NCBI GenBank assembly: GCA_001970855.1 | Contig: LSSN01000845.1 | Coordinates: 1 to 11,438, forward strand | DNA length: 11,438 nt | Source: Smittium culicis | Taxonomy: Eukaryota > Kickxellomycota > Harpellomycetes > Harpellales > Legeriomycetaceae | Direction of reading: 5' to 3' | Shown here: in pieces, positions 1 through 8,726 of the stretch | Layout: the number at the start of each line of letters is the position of its first letter | Position numbering within the stretch: position 1 is the stretch's first letter | Translations under genes and position numbers: made by a program | Notes under the pieces: generated by a model | The model's database searches: none | What the model was told of the DNA's origin: nothing | What the model saw: only the letters and a program-made list of their open reading frames with translations

Positions 1-710
1 AAATCCAAGAATAACTTATAAATACCTGTTTATCAGTCAGTTAACTATTAAACAACACATAATAATTATGCTTAATTAATTAAATATCATTATATTAAAA
101 TAATATCGATACCAAAGCAAATAGTGATTATAACATATTCCAATTTCATTAAATAATTCAATTTTAAATCATAATCATCTAAAATAGTTGATTATTTTCA
201 AATTATATAGTTAAATTGAAATCGCGTCCTATGCTTTTATAATGCGAATCAATTGATTCACATATAATTTATAATTAGTTTTTATATTTGTAGATATTTA
301 AAAATATACCTATAAATGATTTTTTTTAGGATTTAAAGTTTTTTATTTAATCTAGTTTGTTAGATTTTGTAGATAAAAATAGTACACAGCCCAAAAAAGA
401 GATAAAAAAGTGAACTATAATATAGCTTAGTATCACATAGTAAACTAATCATAATTTTAAAGTTTAATTATATTGAACGCCAAAAGCATTAAATTATAAA
501 AAAAACGCCAAATTTTAATTAAATTAAAATGTTTTAAAGTATATAATCTCATCAAAAATCATCTGAAAATATTGTAAGAGAAGCAATTTTAGCAACTACT
601 AATGATTTTTATTATTGAAGCGACAATTAGCACTTCGAGCCTAAAATATAAAACTAGATAATTGAAACGTGAATAATGAATAATTTTTAACATTCTTAAT
701 TTTATTTTAT
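1..710. other. AT-rich stretch, no gene supported
   Basis: No reading frame of useful length and no recognisable motif is seen on either strand. The sequence AACGCCAAA occurs twice about 30 bases apart (about 476 and 504), each followed by an A/T run. That may be chance or a degraded short repeat. If the transposase at 711 belongs to a complete element, its left end and any N-terminal coding part should lie here, but I found no terminal inverted repeat matching the right side. Confidence 0.5.
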
Positions 711-1934
711 TTGAGTAATTTTACGCTGCCTGAAAATCAAAACATATTCAGGTCAAAAACACCCCAGAATAAATTCATAATTCAATCAAAAGATAAATTA
801 CTTATACTATTTACGTATTTACAGAATTATTATAAGTTTGAAAATTTTGACAGAAATTTTAAGTTTTCTGGAACTCCAGTTTGCAAGTTGATACATGAAA
901 CTTTCGAGATAATTCGTTAAGCTTTAGCAAAAAAGGATTTTTCCCAATAAAAAAGGGTCAACAAATTTCACAGTCTATCATAATGCAAAATCGTTTTGAT
1001 TTAGCTTTAATAATATATTGTGCTGCGTTTTTATAAACGGGCCAATTGGTTCATTTCAAGACAAGAATATATTTTTTTCGGGTAAGAATCACCGTTACTG
1101 TTAAAAATCAAAATAGTGGTAGAACTAGATGGTCGCTGCGCTTTTGATAGCATTATTCGAAAAGGCTCAGATCATAATATGACAGTTTCAAGCTCTATGG
1201 ACAAAAAATATTAAGATTTTTTTAAAAAATCCCAATCCAGTTATAAATTTTCAGACACGGAAAATTTTGAACAATAATCTATAATGGTTTATAAAGGGTA
1301 TGTAGGGTTAAATAAAAAAAAAATAGGTTTGGTTTTCAAAGGAAAAAAATAAAAAAAATAATTTGGTAAACACATCCAAATTCAAAAAGAATCCCTTTAC
1401 ATCCGTTATAATTGTTCCAGAAATCCATATCAGGAATTAGAATAATATATTTATAATTGGAAATAATTTTATAAAATTTTTTTGGTAGGCAAAAAACAAA
1501 ATTTCACGATAAGAGAAACATAAGTGGATCACCCACAAGTCTTCAGGCTATTTCAGATATATGTATAGCTTTGACTAATTTCGACATAGCCAAGCACCCA
1601 TTGAAAAATGAAGATGCTAAGTAAAATAGCTTTTTGGAATTTAAACAGCTTGCTTTTATCGATAAAATTTAATGAAAAAGAAAAGAAAAGAAAAGATAAA
1701 AACAGTTTAAAAAAATGTATCGACGTTTTTGATAGCTTCAACCAACAGTGTCTCGGGCCTATCCAAATAGAAAAAAACTATTCTTGAATTAAATTATCAG
1801 GAGTAATAACCAATTAGCTCAATGTAAGGTGTTTGAATTGATAAAAAAGAAATATAATTCCCTCGGAATTAGATAGCATGAATACTGATTCATCAAGTTC
1901 ACAAAATCACGAATGTATCATTGTAGAAGAATAA
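711..1934 (+). pseudogene. Decayed PIF/Harbinger-type transposase (HTH + DDE_Tnp_4)
   Basis: Relic of a DDE transposase that would cut and paste its own element in the nucleus. The frame from 711 to 917 (stop TAA 918) ends in a helix-turn-helix part of the HTH_Tnp_4 type (DKLLILFTYLQNYY from about 792, then KLIHETFEIIR). The reading then moves between frames. FFSGKNHRYC (1072-1101) matches the family's YxSGKHxxYxxK block. VVELDGRCAFDSIIRKGSDHNMTV (read in parts, 1116-1187) covers the GSxHD block. VYKGYVG (1287-1307) is the third-Asp block. FFGRQKTKF (1478-1504) is the block after the catalytic Glu. CIALTNFDIAKHPL (1562-1603) is the family's very typical C-terminal LTNFHIxxHPLR block. A last frame gives a tail ending CIIVEE and TAA at 1932. 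The span equals about 408 codons, a normal family length. Stops at 918, 1102, 1212, 1275 and 1622, plus several frame changes, show it is dead. HARBI1-like nuclease genes share the domain, but the decay points to a transposon copy. Confidence 0.8.
1676..1695. repeat. (AAAAG)4 microsatellite
   Basis: Four perfect AAAAG units lie inside the C-terminal part of the transposase relic. In the relic's frame they would read as a Lys/Glu/Arg-rich run. The opposite strand is an open but low-complexity Phe/Ser/Leu frame (1553-1741), which I regard as a by-product. Confidence 0.85.
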
Positions 1935-4900
1935 AAGTGTTTTTAATAAGCTTTGTTTATTTAATAATTTTAATAATTTAGTTTATCAGAATTTTTTTGG
2001 ACTGATAAAGTTAAAAAATATATTTATATTCAAGAGATTACTTTTTAGTTATTTTATTTTTACTTTTAATTAAATTTTAGATAAATAATGCAACTTTTAT
2101 ATATTTATTAAATAATTGAACGATTGCTAATTTATTATATGTTTTTTTAAGCGTGAATTTAATTTGAAACTCTAAATATACAATTTAAATCAGTATAAAA
2201 TTTTAGACCTATTTATTTACATTACTAAAATTTCACATCAGAGTTATAAAGCGCGAAAAAATAATCCGTTAAAACAAAATTTAAATAATATCAACACAGT
2301 AGAATAGAATTATTTTTAACTATTATAAAGGCCTTACATAAATGAATAATTTATATTTGTTAGAAATATAAAATTTTCACTTTGAATAGACTAATTGAAA
2401 AAACGGGTCAGAAACTTAAGAGCGTTAACTTGAAAGTAATATTACAAGTTTCATTTAATTTTTCTCAGAAAAATAATCCTTTTTTGCAAAATTATTGGAT
2501 TTTTTTTGTATTAAAAATTCAGCTAAGAAATTAAAAAATCATGTTTTAACTGAGTAGAACGTTTGAGATTTTTAAAAACACTGTAATTTAATTTGGCAAT
2601 AAAATATTTTATTTCTTAAAATGTTCTTAAATATACGAATGGTTTCATATCGTTATGGGGAATATATTTTTTATATTATAATCTGATAATTATTAGAAAA
2701 AAATTTTTTTAATGTTTATTTTGAAGTATTTACCAAAAAAAGTATTAGTAGTTTGCCAATAATTACTAATGGATAAAGTTCTATTGTATTAAATAAATAT
2801 TTAGAAATAAATATCCTATATTAAGTATTTCAGATGGAGAAATATTAATTTTTTTTCACACCATTAATTAATTTAAAATTGTGGTATTTTAAATGAGGAT
2901 AAATGAATTATGAAATCAAAATCTATTGATTTATCTTTTATTTTGTTCAAAATTTGATAAATAAAATCCGTACCAATTCAAATAATCCAAAGCTAATATG
3001 TATAATTCTACTAACTTAATCAAAACGTATTCTAGACTATTTTAAAGAAAAGAAAATCAAGGTTACAAACAAAAATTTTCTTGACGATAAAATTGAACAA
3101 GGCGAGGTAGCAATGATATTCCTAATTAAAAATAAATACAATTTTTGATTTATTTATCAAGTTCTCTTTATGAAAAAAAATTAGCCATTAATATTTTAAA
3201 ATAATTTGATAGCAAGGTTACAAGATGCTTTTTAAAAAAAATTAATAACAATTCTATTTTGATTTTACTCGATTATTTATATGAATGATTTAAAAAACAC
3301 TAGATCATCTATTAATATGAACAGCTCTAATTTTGCGGAATTTATCGTATTCAGCGAATAAAATTTAAATACTCCTATTCCAAAATACTAAGGTGATAAT
3401 TTCTAAAAGGTGATAGAGACAATATTAAAAACTTCAAAACCTATTTTTAGCATATTTGATTCGACAAACTTATTTAATAGCAATGAAATAAAACTAAACT
3501 TATTACAAAAGTTATCCTAAAAAAAGGTTGAAAGAAAACTCTGTCACTAAAACTGGACAAAGAACTGTTTATTTTAATCTAATATAAATCTAATCTATAG
3601 CATCTATTTCAAATCAGGAGGTCTACTGAAGGTGACTGAGAAAAAATTTATGAAAAAGGATATTTTAAGAATATAGATACTCTCTAAAATAAATAAGAAT
3701 AATATAAAAATAAATGTTTTTTATATTAATAGCGATTTAACTAAATAGTTTCGATATTAAAAAATGAAAGAAAAAATTAATAAATACAAAAGCCAAATCT
3801 GTGAGCACTAGACAGTTTAAATATAAACTATTAAGCTCTAAAATATAACTAATTAGTAGAGCTGATAGGTTTTAGATATAAAAATCGGGGGAAAATACCG
3901 AGTCATATCATTAATAGTTTCTAAGCTTTAGAAAATAATTCAGGAAGTGTTGAAACAAATCTTATAACGATGAATGATTAAATGAAAAACGATAATAAAA
4001 TACTATATTGTAGTCGTTTAAATCAACTACTACCTTTATTTACGATAAAGTATTTTAGTTTAAAAGATTCATAATAAAATTTTATATTTAATATTAATTA
4101 TTTTATCCTGTGTTGAAATGCGTAAGGTTATAATAAAATAAAAGGTGATTAACCATTTTTATTTAATAATGAAAGGGTACTATAAAATATTCTATAATTA
4201 AAATTAACAAATCTAAAGTTTTATGTTATGAGTTTAAAGTTCAGTACTTTTTACTCCAACAAAATAAAGTTATAATTCAAGATAATAGAAGGGTTTTTCG
4301 TTTCTCAAAATTTAGTAATTAAAATTTCCAATAAAAAAAAGTGGACCCCCTTCCATTATCACTTTCTCACTTCAGTTTATAAACAGTTATTTTTTCACTA
4401 TATGATTTTCATTATTATAATTTATATAGATCGCATTACGTGGAACATTCTTAATAAAAAATATCTTTAACCTCAACCTGAATTATAATTCTTTATAGTA
4501 TCAAAAAAAAAACAACTTACGCGATTCGTTTCTATTATTCTCTATCAATTATTATCTCGATTTTCTTTTAGTCACTAAATAATAAGTTCATCTATCTAAT
4601 ATTTTTTTTCTTTGTTAATTTCGACCAATAATCATTTGATTCTCTTTTTATAAAGATTTGACCTCATTAAAATTTTGATAAACCAAATTCTCAATAAGAA
4701 AATTGATTATAACGAGGCATACTTTTTTTTTTTGCATAATTTTTTTTCTATAATAGACTTCTAGACGTCCGCTATTTCCGCACTACTACAATATTGTCTA
4801 AATTTATTTTTATTAACGATCTAGCCTATATTATAAAGATATATATAAAGAAGGAAATATACACACTATAAGTACTGGGAAAATTCCGTGAGATAAATAT

Positions 4901-6018
4901 AACAGCGGGAAGCATAAATTATTTGGGAATAAAAAATGATCCACAAACGCGGATCAAAAAAATTTATCAAACTAGTATAAAGAAAATATCTATTCTTTGT
5001 AATTAAAAAAAGAATTTCTAAATTGCCTAAAAAATTTTTTATAAACACTAGAACGTGAATACCTTGGACCCATCCATCCAAAGTGTATGAAATTGTGAAA
5101 AAAACCTTAAAGGTTTATATCAGTTGAACAAATTGCTAAATCTTATATCTAGAAAAATTGTAGTTAATTTAATATCTGATTGATTCTTCATTTTTTTTAT
5201 TGTAAAAAAAGAAATTTTCCTCTTGGCTATTATGTGTATAAATGTAAAAAATAATAAATACAAAATTTTAAATTTTATAGTTCATATTAATTAAAAGTGC
5301 ATAATTATTCTCAGTATTTGATAAAGGATAGAATTTTTGAACTTTTTAGCAAATAGTAATTACTAATATTTATTATCAATTAAATAATTTTAATTATAAA
5401 GTATGCTTAAATAAGATAATTCTAGATAAAAAAATTTGTGAATAAAGTTTCTTAATATTAAACTTAATGATTATATTTTTCTTCAAAAAATTAAGAAATG
5501 ACAGAAAGGGTCTTTAGTTTAGTAACTGAATCATAATTTCAACAGGTTCGTAGCGCGAAAACTGAAAGAAGGATCGATTTGTGTTAGATTATTAGTATAT
5601 AAAAGGTTCGAATCATCTTTTTGTTTTACCACATTCTTCTATTAAATTTAACGTACCAATAAAATTATGCTATATATAAAATATTTTGGTGAATATCGAA
5701 ATAGATTATGGATCATAAGTATAATATTATAAGAATTAATTTTTTATTGAATAATATACCAGAGTTTTAATTGAAATAAAATAAAAATCAATGCGTAAAG
5801 CAAGAGAAATAATAAAATTTACATAAGCTTCTGAAGCTATAGATAATTCAGTTCTTATAATTTTTTCTTTCGCTAAGATACTATAATCGATAACATTTGA
5901 ATTGAATTTATATTTCTATAATGATTATAATTTTAAATTAATTCTATTAAAGAATGAAGGTCCAAATATTTACAAACTGTGGATCCGTTAGTAAAGGTAG
6001 GTTATTTATCTGTCAGAT
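1935..6018. other. About 4 kb AT-rich desert without a supportable gene
   Basis: I read both strands in all frames for decayed coding motifs and recognised none. The longest open frame (minus strand 4866-5081) is Phe/Leu/Ile-rich and unlike any family I know. From about 4320 to 4800 the + strand is C-rich and G-poor compared with its neighbours, a local strand asymmetry, but reading the opposite strand gave no motif. A small hairpin TGATCC/GGATCA occurs at about 4937-4957. An isolated B-box-like site at 5605 is listed separately. Short GC-richer patches near 2230-2430 and 3540-3640 read as fragments only. Confidence 0.55.
5508..5640 (+). other. tRNA-like pol III promoter motifs, possible degraded tRNA/SINE
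   Basis: GGTTCGAATC at 5605-5614 matches the tRNA T-loop / B-box consensus GGTTCGANNCC at nine of the ten positions it covers. Upstream, TAGTTTAGTAACTG (5515-5528) resembles an A-box that lacks its GG. The spacing of about 80-90 bases is long for an intronless tRNA. I could not fold an acceptor stem, and the T-stem pairs poorly. It is therefore not a functional tRNA by eye. It could be a decayed tRNA-derived SINE or chance. Confidence 0.25.
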
Positions 6019-6770
6019 ATGGATAAAGCTCTCCACTATAAAAAGGAGAGAAACGCAGAGACAGAGGACCCTTACGGTACCAACATAACTCCTCTTACTT
6101 ACTTAGCCGTCTATTAGAGCTTATCGAAGCTTTTTTATAAATCGAAGAAGACTACTTGTGTATGATTCTAACCAAAAAAAAGAAAAAAGAAATAGGAAAT
6201 AGGAAATTCACTCTTCTAATAGAAGCAGTTCGATGACCTACTTATCATCGTCACTGAACGACTTATATTCAGCCGCTGTAAAGAAGACTGACACAATCAT
6301 GCTCGGAATTCAGATCAAATAGATCAAACTAATCGTCCAGTCGAATACTACGACCACCATAGAGCCCATGAGAATCCGCAAGTAATAAAAACGATCCGCA
6401 TATCCTATTTTCTAGTAGTATGAAAGCCCTATTTTCATATTTCGCCTCGACAGACACAAAAGGGAGACTCTAAAACCTCCAAAAAGGCATGGAACTCCAG
6501 ATAAATCTGCACCAGCTAGATAAATCTGATAATAAGCCACTCATATTTCAGAAAATGCTGAACTCTTGATAGCCAGAAAAGATTATAATAACCCAACAGG
6601 ATTCACAAGCTTTTTTGGAGACTAGTCAGCAAATTAGCTCAGATAATAACAGTTGAAGCTGGATCTCAGACTGCCGCATCTAAAAAACTATAACACGAAG
6701 TCAAATTTTTTTGCAACAGGCCATAGAGAATAAGAGGATCTCAATAGTTGCCAAGACCGGCCCACCTGTA
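6019..6770 (+). pseudogene. Gag-like ORF of the DIRS-like element, decayed
   Basis: Likely relic of the structural (Gag-like) ORF. An ATG at 6019 opens a frame (MDKALHYKKERNAETEDPYG) that runs to a TAG at 6115. Coding character then continues in other frames: LYSAAVKKTDTIMLGIQ (6263-6313), NRPVEYYDHHRAHENPQV (6331-6384), then from 6420 a third frame with MKALFSYFASTDTKGRL, NLQKGMEL (6474-6497) and SDNKPL (6525-6542). This last frame continues to the insertion point as KTGPPV (6753-6770). The TRPVxYYxHR-like and TxTxxRLxNLHKGM-like wording agrees with my memory of DIRS gag proteins in Mucoromycota fungi. I cannot check this by search. Stops at 6115, 6320, 6471, 6552, 6555, 6651 and 6675 (by frame) and at least two frameshifts make it non-functional. 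No zinc knuckle is seen. Confidence 0.6.
6762..6770 (+). repeat. Left copy of 9-base direct repeat (putative target-site duplication)
   Basis: CCACCTGTA here and CCACCGGTA at 6964-6972 agree at 8 of 9 bases. Both encode Pro-Pro-Val in the retroelement's frame on their side. This is what a duplicated target site within one continuous reading would look like. Confidence 0.5.
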
Positions 6771-6845
6771 AGGGATCAAGTTAATTTAATTTTAATAATA
6801 TAAAAATAATAAAAATATGGTAATTGGAAAGAATAAAAGATTGAA

Positions 6846-6879
6846 AAGCTTAACTTCCAAAAAGTGGGAAGTTAAGCTT
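6846..6879. repeat. Perfect 13-bp hairpin 1
   Basis: AAGCTTAACTTCC (6846-6858) pairs perfectly with GGAAGTTAAGCTT (6867-6879) around an 8-base loop. It lies in the inserted segment and overlaps no coding character. Confidence 0.95.
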
Positions 6880-6897
6880 ATTTATATGATATAAAAA

Positions 6898-6927
6898 ATG
6901 GAATTTGGTTCTGAAACCAAATTCCAT
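6898..6927. repeat. Perfect 13-bp hairpin 2
   Basis: ATGGAATTTGGTT (6898-6910) pairs perfectly with AACCAAATTCCAT (6915-6927) around a 4-base CTGA loop. It stands 18 bases after hairpin 1 and has the same stem length but an unrelated sequence. Confidence 0.95.
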
Positions 6928-6939
6928 GGGTAATGCAAG

Positions 6940-6955
6940 TCCAATTATTATTGGA
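6940..6955. repeat. 6-bp hairpin 3
   Basis: TCCAAT (6940-6945) pairs with ATTGGA (6950-6955) around a 4-base loop. It ends eight bases before the right flanking repeat. Confidence 0.7.
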
Positions 6956-6963
6956 ACATTACA

Positions 6964-6972
6964 CCACCGGTA
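6964..6972 (+). repeat. Right copy of 9-base direct repeat (putative target-site duplication)
   Basis: CCACCGGTA is the partner of 6762-6770. Retroelement coding character resumes exactly here as PPVGRRHL. Confidence 0.5.
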
Positions 6973-7595
6973 GGAAGGCACCTCGCGACGTTCCGCTCTT
7001 CATGGGCTAGAATTTCGGAAAGCCATTGGATACGCAACTTCGTCGAGAAAGGATTCCATAATCCGTCCAAGAAGAAGAAAGAAATTGTGTAGGCTTTGGA
7101 AGATAACCAAAAAAGTCATTTTATAGAGATAAACCAATTTGATCACCGAATGCCATCCAATCAAGACCTGAATGTCAAAAAAGTTCTTTAAAGGTTTACT
7201 ACATACTGCTCCGGAGATTGCAGATTTCGGGGTCACTTCAGATGAAGCACTACCAACAGCGATATAGGAGGAAGATGGAAGTCGCCACACATAGTGTACT
7301 GGTGGAGGAATCCGCCTCGATACTGACATAGAATGTGATCGAATAAGTGAAATCACGGACCCTGAATTATTAAAGAAACATGTTTTGTATTCCTAAGACG
7401 GCAGAAAGACTAAGATAAGTACTAGTTCTGAGTCAGCTTAACGTTCATGTTGATAAGCGGAACTTCAATGTGAATTATCTCGCTTCGATATGCTTACTAA
7501 TTCGCAGAATAAATTTGGTGACTTTCCATGATATGTATATTATATTCAACCACATCTTGATTCACTAATACTGGATAATCATCCCCCCGCTTCTA

Positions 7596-7841
7596 TTGAA
7601 ATTTAAAAGCATAAAAATTTTCTGCTTTCCAGTTCGAAATATCTTTGATCATTCAAATCATCACAAAGATTCTACAGCTAGTATTTACATGGGCGAGATA
7701 TCAGATAATCAGAGTTACAGCTTACTTATAAAATTAACTGATTATATTACATTTGAAGATCCCTTCATCCAAGGCCAGAAACCTACGAAGCGAAGTATCA
7801 ATAATGCTGAAAGCAGGAAAGAAATCACAGAAATATATTGA
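7596..7841 (+). other. Chance open frame over the RT relic, not a gene
   Basis: This 81-codon open frame from ATG overlaps the RT region. Only its first residues keep any RT wording (KFKSIKIFCF, near the strand before the PFGL region). From 7627 the recognisable RT residues run in the next frame instead. I record it so that it is not annotated as a separate protein. Confidence 0.75.
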
Positions 7842-8575
7842 GATTTTCATTTGGAAAGCTCAAGCAATGTCTGTGGCAATATTCCCTGGGTGATTTTAGA
7901 AAAAAAGAATCCTAATTTTGAACAAAAATTACTCTTCAAGTCTATATAATGGAAATTTACTGTCATAATAACCTATTCGACATGATATAACCACTATTTT
8001 GAACGGAAAAAATATAAACGTGGAACTTTTAGTCTTTCCATCAAGCGAATCACGGACTAGAAAACTTTATGGATGAGATACACTGTTTTTGGAATGTTTT
8101 TGGCTCTTTAAAAAAGTCAAGATTATCGAGACCTTCTATAGCGTTGGTGCATATCAATTATAAATAGTTATTTACTGCACTATACACTCTGAGGCTAGAT
8201 AAAGTTGTATATTGATCAGTACTGGTATACTCAGACAATACTACGAAGCTGGGTTCGCGCAAAAATTTGACGGTACGTATACTACTGAGCTATTTAAGAT
8301 CGCAGATAGGATATGGAACTAAATCTTGGATATGAAAAAACGCCTGAATTTTCATTGCGTGCCAACTAAATTGAACCTAGAATATGCCCCAATCAGATTA
8401 ACGGGACAGTCGGAATGGAATTTTCAGAACATGCTATAGAGAGGATATAAAGATCTTTTAGGTGTTCAAGTCGTGAAAATATTATCTCAAGAATGTAAAA
8501 AAAGCTAAAAAACTACTACAGCTGGTTTTCAGATAATAAATCTACGGTAAATGAAATTTCTATCACACACCTTGT

Positions 8576-8605
8576 CAGGGTAGTGCAAGTCTTATGCATA
8601 CCCTG
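8576..8605. repeat. Bulged 11-bp hairpin in the RT-RNase H tail
   Basis: CAGGGTA (8576-8582) pairs with TACCCTG (8599-8605), and TGCA (8584-8587) pairs with TGCA (8595-8598), with one bulged G (8583) and a 7-base loop. It lies within recognisable coding remains, so it may be incidental. Confidence 0.8.
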
Positions 8606-8635
8606 CCTGGAGCCTGATTTCTCGATAGTATCAAA

Positions 8636-8696
8636 ATATTGAAACTCGAACTATTAACCATAAAACTGGTTAGCCTATATATGAAAATTTCAATAT
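8636..8696. repeat. Nested inverted repeats near the retroelement 3' side
   Basis: ATATTGAAA (8636-8644) pairs with TTTCAATAT (8688-8696). Inside it, TAACCA (8655-8660) pairs with TGGTTA (8667-8672) around a 6-base loop. It is close to the point where coding remains fade. Its role is unknown. Confidence 0.7.
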
Positions 8697-8726
8697 GTGT
8701 CGAGGAATTATTGTGCCCACGTACCT

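Larger units (their letters stand above)
6821..6947. repeat. 8-bp inverted repeat enclosing two hairpins
   Basis: TAATTGGA (6821-6828) is the exact reverse complement of TCCAATTA (6940-6947). Pairing them would enclose both 13-bp hairpins in a multibranch fold. It competes with the small third hairpin at 6940-6955, which uses the same bases. An 8-bp AT-rich match at this distance could be chance. Confidence 0.35.
6771..6963. mobile_element. Small AT-rich hairpin-array insertion in the retroelement
   Basis: About 193 bases with none of the coding character of the flanks. The first 75 bases are nearly pure A/T, followed by two perfect 13-bp hairpins and one 6-bp hairpin in a row. The segment separates KTGPPV from PPVGRRHL, which read through once it is ignored, and it is flanked by a 9-base near-perfect direct repeat. 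No terminal inverted repeats match: the ends are AGGGATCAAG and GGAACATTACA. No ORF is present. It could be a MITE-like or hairpin-type non-autonomous element. The 9-base duplication length recalls Mutator-like elements, but nothing else supports that. Confidence 0.5.
6019..8726 (+). mobile_element. Decayed DIRS-like (tyrosine-recombinase type) retrotransposon
   Basis: A GC-richer island with a gag-like region followed by reverse transcriptase directly joined to an RNase H of the DIRS type. Three things support DIRS rather than copia or gypsy: the gag/RT junction motif (PPVGRRHLATF, cf. VGGRLxxF), the FIGKxQAMxxAxxP-like block after the RT thumb, and an RNase H containing YSDNTT and a late LNxxADxPSRLTGQSEW-like block. 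No tyrosine recombinase, split direct repeats or inverted termini are visible, so the element is truncated or too decayed at its ends. A Ngaro-like relative cannot be excluded. Boundaries are set by the first and last recognisable coding positions and the change in base composition. The element carries an internal insertion (6771-6963) and an internal deletion near 7745. Confidence 0.75.
6964..8726 (+). pseudogene. Reverse transcriptase-RNase H of the DIRS-like element, decayed
   Basis: Relic of the enzyme that copies element RNA into DNA and removes the RNA strand. In order: the N-terminal junction PPVGRRHLATFRSSW and SHWIRNFVEKGFHNP (6964-7065); then a frame with EESASIL (7305), FCIPK (7383-7397) and SQLNVHVDKRNF (7431-7466), matching the RT fingers (VPKK, RPVLDLRxLN); VTFHDMYIIFNHILIH (7518-7565) at the place of the motif A region; ITKILQLVFTWAR and VTAYL (7660-7728) leading into the YxDD site; IPSSKARNLRSEV (7759-7797); FIWKAQAMSVAIFPG (7846-7890). 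RNase H follows: FMDE (8066-8077), HINYK then TAG (8150-8167), VLVYSDNTT (8219-8245), FKIADRIWN (8293-8319), CVPTKLNL (8356-8379), LTGQSEWNF (8398-8424). KSYAYPAWSLISR (8587-8625) fits the usual tail. At least three frame changes (near 7627, 8066, 8242) and many stops kill it. The minus-strand open frame at 7000-7356 is a shadow. Confidence 0.8.

Noticed and set aside
1553..1741. 62-codon minus-strand open frame rich in Phe and Ser.
   Set aside because: It is antisense to the transposase tail and the AAAAG repeat; low complexity.
4866..5081. 71-codon minus-strand open frame.
   Set aside because: It is hydrophobic and AT-driven, with no motif, no neighbours and no composition change.
6037..6044. 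TATAAAAA as a promoter of the retroelement.
   Set aside because: It lies inside the probable gag reading that starts at 6019, and such words are expected often at this composition.
6960..7350. Histone H3-like words (TGGRKAPR and a TGG-like stretch).
   Set aside because: Only a few residues match, with wrong spacing. The adjacent frame reads as the DIRS junction motif.
7000..7356. 118-codon minus-strand open frame.
   Set aside because: It is antisense to the decayed RT N-terminal region and has no recognisable motif.
7596..7841. Copia-type RT start, from EDPFIQGQKPTKRSINNAES in this open frame.
   Set aside because: The neighbouring frame over the same bases gives a continuous DIRS-type RT reading on both sides, so the copia resemblance is accidental.
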